NCBI GenBank assembly: GCA_033239525.1
Contig: BSYO01000004.1
Span: 25,334,037-25,398,036, forward strand
Source: Nepenthes gracilis
Lineage: Eukaryota > Streptophyta > Magnoliopsida > Caryophyllales > Nepenthaceae
Length of the DNA: 64,000 bases
Direction of reading: 5' to 3'
Every line of letters begins with the position of its first letter. The first letter of the stretch is position 1. Under the pieces are notes generated by a model. That model made no database searches and had not been told where the DNA came from. It worked only from the letters and a program-made list of their open reading frames with translations. Shown here piece by piece: positions 59,001-64,000 of this stretch. The position numbers and the translations under genes were made by a program.

Positions 59001-62000
59001 AAAAATTCAGGGTACCATCTGCTAAATGGATATCCTCTCTTTCTGTGGGTTGATTTAACGTACAGTCATTTATCAGTTGAGTTATTGGGACCATATTAAT
59101 GATAACCGAATGAGCGAAATGAGAATCAGAAGATGAGGTTCTTCCACCATGTAGCCACGGTGGAAGAACCTAGCTCTATCATCACCCTTCAAGAAACCCC
59201 TGGCACATCATCTCCTATGTAGAGACCACTAGAAATGTTCAATACACTTTGCTGCAGTGTCACATTTGGTTTTGAAAATTTTATATGAGGATGAGAGGAT
59301 GCAGCCTCTCACCTTTACTGCTGGTGGGATAGCCATGCAATTTGTGACATGGCTCTATTCGGCTTCCCCAAGTAGTCATCCTTCAGTGGGTTATTCATGT
59401 AATTATGAAATGATGCTGACCTCAATTTGTCTTCCTTCTAGTCTTTTGTTGGATTAATGAAACACAAGATTTCTTTGTTTATCCTCTTGTATTATCAATG
59501 CATAGACCCATCTCATAGAAGGAAAAAGGATCTAATAAAGGCTTGAACTTTTTCCTGTTAAAATCTAAGTCCAGCTAAAAAGTCAAACAATTGTTCCTGA
59601 TCATCAAATTATGGGAGGTGCATGATAATGGGTGACAGACTGACAATATATCTATTGTTTCATACCTTGAATTCTTTTTATAGTTCATGAAGTTAATCAA
59701 TATTCAATAGGTTTTAGCATTGTTCAACTTGCTGTCAACATTTTCCAGTCAAATTACCATACACCAATTGCTTGAGCAAGCTATAAAACATTACTAGATA
59801 GTTTCCGCATTGGTACCACAGGCATTCAAATCATATGGCTTGCCTATGCATCTCAAATAAAAATTGTCCTTTTGTTAATTCCTTCTTTTGTTCCTTTTTG
59901 TGCTACACTCCAAGTAAGAGGGTAAGAGGGTGGCTTTGGCACAAGGGCAATGATGTTTCATCTACATATGATGTCGTGGGTTCGAATCATATAACTTCTC
60001 TTATGAGGCTGCAATCTGCATGCATCAAATCCTCTCCAGACCTCTAATGTGGCCTTCCAAATCTCTACATCCCCTTCTGTTCCTCTTTTTCCCCCCTTAT
60101 AGTTACAATAGAATTGGATGGTGATGAAGAATTCATGTTGCCAACTCTACTTAGTGGAATAAAGCTACTTTTTAGTTTTTTCCTGATTTTGGTGATTGTT
60201 TACTATTACTGTAATCTGCGATATCATTTCAAAATAACACCTCATATAGGACATCAAAGTATACTATAATTTAGTAAATGTATTTAATCTGTGACATTCT
60301 GTCATGTTTGAACATGTGAGATTGAGACTGGACTTAGCCAGATTTACAGGTAAGTATATAGTATGGTTTTCAAATAATAGTGTGTGGAACTAATTAACTG
60401 CTATAAAAATTATCCTTCTGATAATTTTCTTTTGATTAAGTTGCAAATTCATCTTTTTGTGACTTCTTATGCTAAGCCTTCCATGGTAAGATAGGAGCAA
60501 ACAATATTTGATTGTAATAGTTAGTACAGCATACGTATTAGTAGAACACCTTAGAAAGTCAGTGGAAATATGGTAAGAGTTTCAGTTTCTGTGTTTCAAA
60601 TTGGAGATGTGATGTTTACCATGATTTTCTATGTGTACTAGGATTTGTTGAGAATTAGTTAAAGAATAGTGGATGAATTCGTGCTCCTTGCTAACTGATC
60701 GGGAAAAAAGGATATCACGTAGTGCTGTCATTGTTTGTTTCCTTTGGCTTTCTCATTTCTGGTTTTTTATTTTTATTTCCATATTATTCACTACTATGGA
60801 CTGTTTTTTCTACCATATGAGTTTGATGTCACTAATGTGAGGTTTCTGTTTCAGAAAGTGTTTCTGCTGACACTGGAAAGAAAAAGATTTTGCTTTTGAA
60901 GGGGAAAGAGCCTGAAATTTCTCAGGTGAGCATTCGATGTCATGTTGGTAATTGTTTGTTCACAGATATCTCAATTATTGACGTCGTATTGGATTTATTC
61001 AGGTAAACGTGATGCTTACATGGATGTTCCTTTCCCCTTTCTTTAATTTTTTTTCTTTGGGCAATTTCTCCCCCTTTTGGTCTCTTCATAGGGGAGATTT
61101 CCTTCTGAATACAATTGTAGAAATCTGGACTGTCGAGCAATATTGCACAGAGTTCTAGTTTGCTTGAGGCTCCATTATAGAAAGTATACCTAAGGTTGAT
61201 GTTTTGAGCTATTTTTTTGTTGAAATGACAGTGAATATGGAATTGTATGTGTGCCATTCTTTTGAACATGCGTTTCAATGGGGCCTTGTTTTAAACCAAT
61301 AAAGTTAGTGAAGAAAATAAGGCAAAAGTTGTAAGTTCACAGTTGACCCTTTCTACCCTTTTGTTCAGCCTCCCCTCCCATCAAAATCAATCCTCTCTGC
61401 AGCATTCTCTCTCTCTCTCTCTCTCCTCTCTATGTCTGTGTGTGCCCGTGTCTGTGTTGTAATTCTTTTTTCTTTCCACTCTTGATGCCATCCAATTGTC
61501 GTACTATTTATGTATGTCACGACCTTAGTACTAAAGTATAAATATAAGGACTTCAAAAACTTAACCAAATTATGGAATGCGACCTTGTAACAAAAGCTGT
61601 TAAACAATTATGAAAGTAATTAAGTCATAAGATTTGGCCAAATTTTCCCTGTTTGGCCTGATCATCAAAATACTTGTTCAGTACCTAACAAACATGTGAG
61701 GAAATGCCTTTGTCCAAAACCAGTAACTACAAGAGATCCATGCCCACTAATTTAAAAAATTACGAAAATCAACAAAAGTGAACCTAAAACTCAGTTAAGC
61801 ATGTGTACTTTATATATGTGGATATACATGAATAAACATGATAAATAACAATGATAATTGAATGCAAAAATGTCAAAATCAATGATATATCGATAAAAAT
61901 ATACGAAAAAAGTATAAGATTATAAGAAAAACATAAAAATTAAGAATTTGTGATAATTTCACTAATAATGGTCAAATATCGAAGATTGGGTCATGTAAAT

Positions 62001-64000
62001 TTACTAACAATGATTGGATATTGAAGATCGGGCTATGTAAATTCTCTATGGCCCAAAACATACGCCACTATTCAAGACCTGTGAGTGAACCCATTACATA
62101 TTATTCTTATAAATGGATTCAAACATCACTTTTCAAAGTTGTGGATTTTAAATAACGATTTTCGCTTATAAATAATATGTTAAGACAAGTCCAAATATAT
62201 TCCGTTAATTCTCTGTAATAGTTCTCATTTAATCTAAACAAAAACTCAGCAACAAATAACAAATATACAAATTTTCTCAACATTGAAAAATAAATAATAT
62301 TTACAAAGTCAAAGTAGAGTATTATATTAAATACTTGCATAAAATGACATGCAGTGCCAAATATCCAAAGATTTCATGATTCTATGACAAATCTTACAAA
62401 TGTAGGTAAAAGGTTTCAAATCTTGTAAATCATAGAAAACTTTACATGCATGTCAAATATAAGTACAAATAAACATCGAAGAACGTGCATGTAAATATCA
62501 AAGAGATAATCGAAAGATTTGAACAACAAATAAAGAAATGAGTTTAGATGCACTTGCCTTGATTTGAGTATTACTCGAATCTAACACGAAATCACTTCGA
62601 AACCAACTTCCTTCACCTTCTCTCTCCTCTTTTCTTTCATTTTTCTTTTTCTCTCCTCTTTTGAGATCTCAACACAAAATGACCCAAAACATACATGAAA
62701 TTTCTTATATAATTTGGCTGGCGCATGAATGCCAATCAGGGGTCCATCAGACTCTAAAACAAGACACATGCTTGCACGACTGCCACACATTCACGCACAA
62801 GCATTACCTATTCTACTAAGCTATATACAAGCGCTACCCATTCTGATATGCCACGTAAGAGTGGGCTTCCAACACGCAGGACCTGCCCATTCTACTAAGC
62901 CATGCTTGAGAGTCGCTCATGCATAGGTCCCATGCCGGCCCTCTAATCTCAAATGCTCGATTTTCTCCCAAACACACAATTATTCTAAAAAATTCACTTA
63001 ATGTAATTAATTCTAACGTCATAATGCATAATTCAGGAATTGGGTGTTATAATATAAGCGAGTTTAAAAGGTTTGTCAGCTACCCAACTTTTTCCTGCTG
63101 TAAACTTTTGGTGGCTACATAGGTTCGAAAACTAACTAAATTTCACTTGTTTATACCTAATGAATGAACAAAAAAGGAAAAATAGAGGTGGGGGAGAGTG
63201 ATGTGAGCTTTCTTACTTCCTTAATGACTCTCTCTGATGACCCAGTGTCATGCACTTCATCACATTTTGCAGAATAAGGTTGCTGCATCTCCTGTTGAAA
63301 AATCACCTGTTACAAGTGCATTGAAAATGAATCCGAGGCATGATGCTGGTGGAAGGATTAACAGAAGCATATCATTAAACAAGGAGACATTTCAAAGCCA
63401 ATCCTCACCTGTCCAGTTAGAGCAGAAACTTCAAACCATCAGCTCTGAGAAGAGCAAGAGACCACCCCGGGCTGCCGGTATGAGATTAGGTGTGAGTGGT
63501 TATGCCTCCATTAATGAGTGTTCTCCAGTTGCTTCTGAATCTGTTGGAAAAAGGTCTGTGGATGACAAGTCTGGGGGGAATGGGCAGCCTGGTTTGATTG
63601 TTATTCGTGATAAGCAAGAGAAACGTACAAGGAACAAGGACAGACTTGATCGTGGTGTTTGGACTCCCCTGCGGCATTCTGATAGATCATATGCTGGTGG
63701 GGAGCAGATATCCCAACAGCCGGATATACTTCAGAATTCTCATGAAGGTATGCCATTATGGTTCATTGATCTGCAGCAGCTGCTGCTGCTTTTTCAGGTG
63801 GAATTCTTCACTTCAATTTTGAGTACCTGTTTTGTACAAGTAAATGTTGTAAAAATAGTCAAATTGAACCTGCTGGCACTGGAGACTCAAAGTAGTCTCT
63901 AATAGACGTATTCTAGTATATATATTGCTGGAGAATGTATTCCATGTGAAGGAGTCATGATTTTATAAATCAATATACTGAATTTCAGGACTTCCACCAG
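51847..64000 (+). CDS. UPF3: Regulator of nonsense transcripts UPF3 (first 432 codons; 3' end off window)
   Basis: UPF3 bridges the exon junction complex to UPF2/UPF1 in nonsense-mediated mRNA decay. Exons: 51847-51986, 52286-52392, 52563-52658, 52755-52853, 52944-53020, 55832-55930, 57203-57323, 60855-60925, 63273-63747, 63989-64000 and onward. The frame is continuous through nine junctions. Residues 1-173 form the Smg4/UPF3 RNP-like domain: RTKVVIRHLPPSLSQ, RYNWSSFRPSKN, ARAYINFNSPEDVFQFAEFF, HVFVNEKGAQFKVIVEYSPS, KDPEYVEFLEHV, NLPSADVQLERREAE, VVTPLMEYVRKKR. Later exons are Lys/Arg/Ser-rich and include GKKKILLLKGKEPE and EKRTRNKDRLDRGVWTPLR, both conserved in plant UPF3. The C-terminal exon-junction-binding part is beyond the window. 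The ATG fits the family's MK-PL start. The exon ending 57323 has an alternative donor two bases earlier that breaks the frame less well. Confidence 0.95.
53021..55831 (+). other. UPF3 intron 5
   Basis: About 2.8 kb. A stretch near 53330-53422, ending GATATTTTCATCC, is a diverged copy of the AT-rich foldback repeat. An open frame at 54538-54816 has no family match. No other motif was seen. Confidence 0.5.
56049..56383 (+). mobile_element. Solo LTR of the same gypsy family as 9008-14489
   Basis: Begins TGTTACGG and ends CTCTCA, with flanks GTTGG and CTTGG (four of five bases alike) as a probable target duplication. It aligns with the LTRs of the gypsy element through TGGTTGTTGCC, TTGCTTGTGTT, CAACTTATTTGCGTTTAACA and GTGTCCCAGGATTGACCCC. 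It lies in UPF3 intron 6 in the gene's orientation. An internal 32-nt inverted repeat (56079-56110 and 56269-56300) has four mismatches, all transitions. Confidence 0.7.
56384..57202 (+). other. Rest of UPF3 intron 6
   Basis: AT-rich. TTTTGGACAACA(C/T)TGAAAA occurs at 56609-56625 and 56826-56842, each followed by TTACT(T/A)A.TAATCTTG, showing a small duplication with a period of about 217 bp. No gene seen. Confidence 0.5.
58150..58830 (-). pseudogene. LINE 3'-end remnant (zf-RVT and tail), antisense
   Basis: The minus strand reads EESADHIIIALYKDGSLAFY and then DVLGALKSGRN. This follows the plant LINE pattern EESVDHLLLHC...LW.L.FxLFGVxW...V.ELLxGW. Further along, a CLCCAAPPMFLLE-like frame replaces the usual WRAAPLCLFWxxWKERN. 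Stops are numerous. It is 5' truncated and lies in UPF3 intron 7. Confidence 0.55.
59925..60110 (+). mobile_element. tRNA-derived SINE candidate
   Basis: An A-box-like TGGCACAAGGG (59937-59947) is followed 32 bp later by a near-perfect B box, GGTTCGAATC (59979-59988). The surrounding sequence cannot fold as a tRNA and continues into an unrelated body with a pyrimidine-rich end near 60075-60100, as in plant SINEs. Ends are approximate. Confidence 0.5.
61405..61430 (+). repeat. (CT)n microsatellite
   Basis: A CT dinucleotide run of about 20 bp continues as CTCTCC in UPF3 intron 8. Confidence 0.85.
61515..63051 (-). mobile_element. Solo LTR of a Ty3/gypsy element, antisense, 1.54 kb
   Basis: On the minus strand it starts TATAACACCC (canonical TGTAACACCC with one change) and ends GGTCGTGACA. 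Flanking pentamers are ATGTA (61510-61514) and ATATA (63052-63056), four of five alike, a probable target duplication. A TATA box, AAATTATATAAG, lies at about 62716-62705 in the element's direction, followed by a purine-rich GAGGAGAGAAAAAG leader. There is no internal domain, so the element was reduced by LTR-LTR recombination. It lies in UPF3 intron 8 against the gene's direction. Confidence 0.75.

Larger units (their letters stand above)
57324..60854 (+). other. UPF3 intron 7 (about 3.5 kb)
   Basis: The intron holds an antisense LINE 3' remnant (58150-58830) and a SINE candidate (59925-60110). The rest is AT-rich without recognised features. A short inverted pair GATGAGGTTCTTCCACCATG / CCACGGTGGAAGAACCTAGC at about 59132-59176 can form a hairpin. 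Confidence 0.55.

Noticed and set aside
59925..60000. A functional tRNA gene
   Set aside because: A and B boxes are present but acceptor, D and anticodon stems do not pair; a SINE fits better.
1..64000. CRISPR arrays, prokaryotic operons or phage-type defence systems
   Set aside because: The window is plant nuclear DNA with spliced genes; no regularly spaced direct repeats of array type were seen.

Overview
This window is nuclear DNA from a flowering plant. It is AT-rich, and its genes have many GT-AG introns, some of them very large and packed with decayed plant transposable elements. Three conserved single-copy type plant genes can be assembled exon by exon. (1) The 3' half of tubulin-folding cofactor E (TBCE/TFCE, PFIFFERLING type), + strand, ten exons from 5433 to 30407. 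(2) A complete two-KH-domain RNA-binding protein of the far-upstream-element-binding-protein-like family, - strand, seven exons from 42769 down to 33871, predicted 769 aa. (3) The 5' two thirds of UPF3, the nonsense-mediated decay factor, + strand, exons from 51847 to the window end, 432 codons visible. TBCE and the KH gene converge across about 3.5 kb of AT-rich spacer. The KH gene and UPF3 diverge across about 9 kb that holds a LINE.

Layout. 1-3540: antisense Ty1/copia remnant with integrase, primer binding site and LTR promoter. 3731-4480: LINE 3' end. 4757-5010: short AT-rich foldback repeat. 5433-6278: three TBCE exons and a Stowaway-like MITE. 6279-23233: a TBCE intron of about 17 kb holding a decayed chromovirus-type Ty3/gypsy element (about 9008-14489), a LINE reverse-transcriptase piece, an antisense LINE ORF1 piece and a long LTR-like AACCGG-rich block (about 18.9-22.25 kb). 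23234-30407: the last seven TBCE exons, with LINE debris and a tandem duplication in introns. 33871-42769: KH gene. 43020-43370: degenerate telomere-type repeat just upstream of the KH gene. 44640-50765: L1-type LINE on the - strand, broken by a roughly 650-bp insertion. 51847-64000: UPF3, whose introns hold two solo LTRs, a LINE 3' remnant and a tRNA-derived SINE candidate.

The two RNA-related genes (KH protein, UPF3) and the tubulin chaperone do not form a pathway; their proximity is ordinary plant gene order. All transposon coding regions carry many stops and shifts, and none looks able to move. I found no rRNA gene, CRISPR array, prokaryotic operon or convincingly new biological system. 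The most interesting material is structural: the 17-kb intron, solo LTRs with near-matching target duplications, foldbacks inside gypsy sequence, the telomere-like tract, and the 402-residue prion-like exon. The species cannot be named from the sequence alone.
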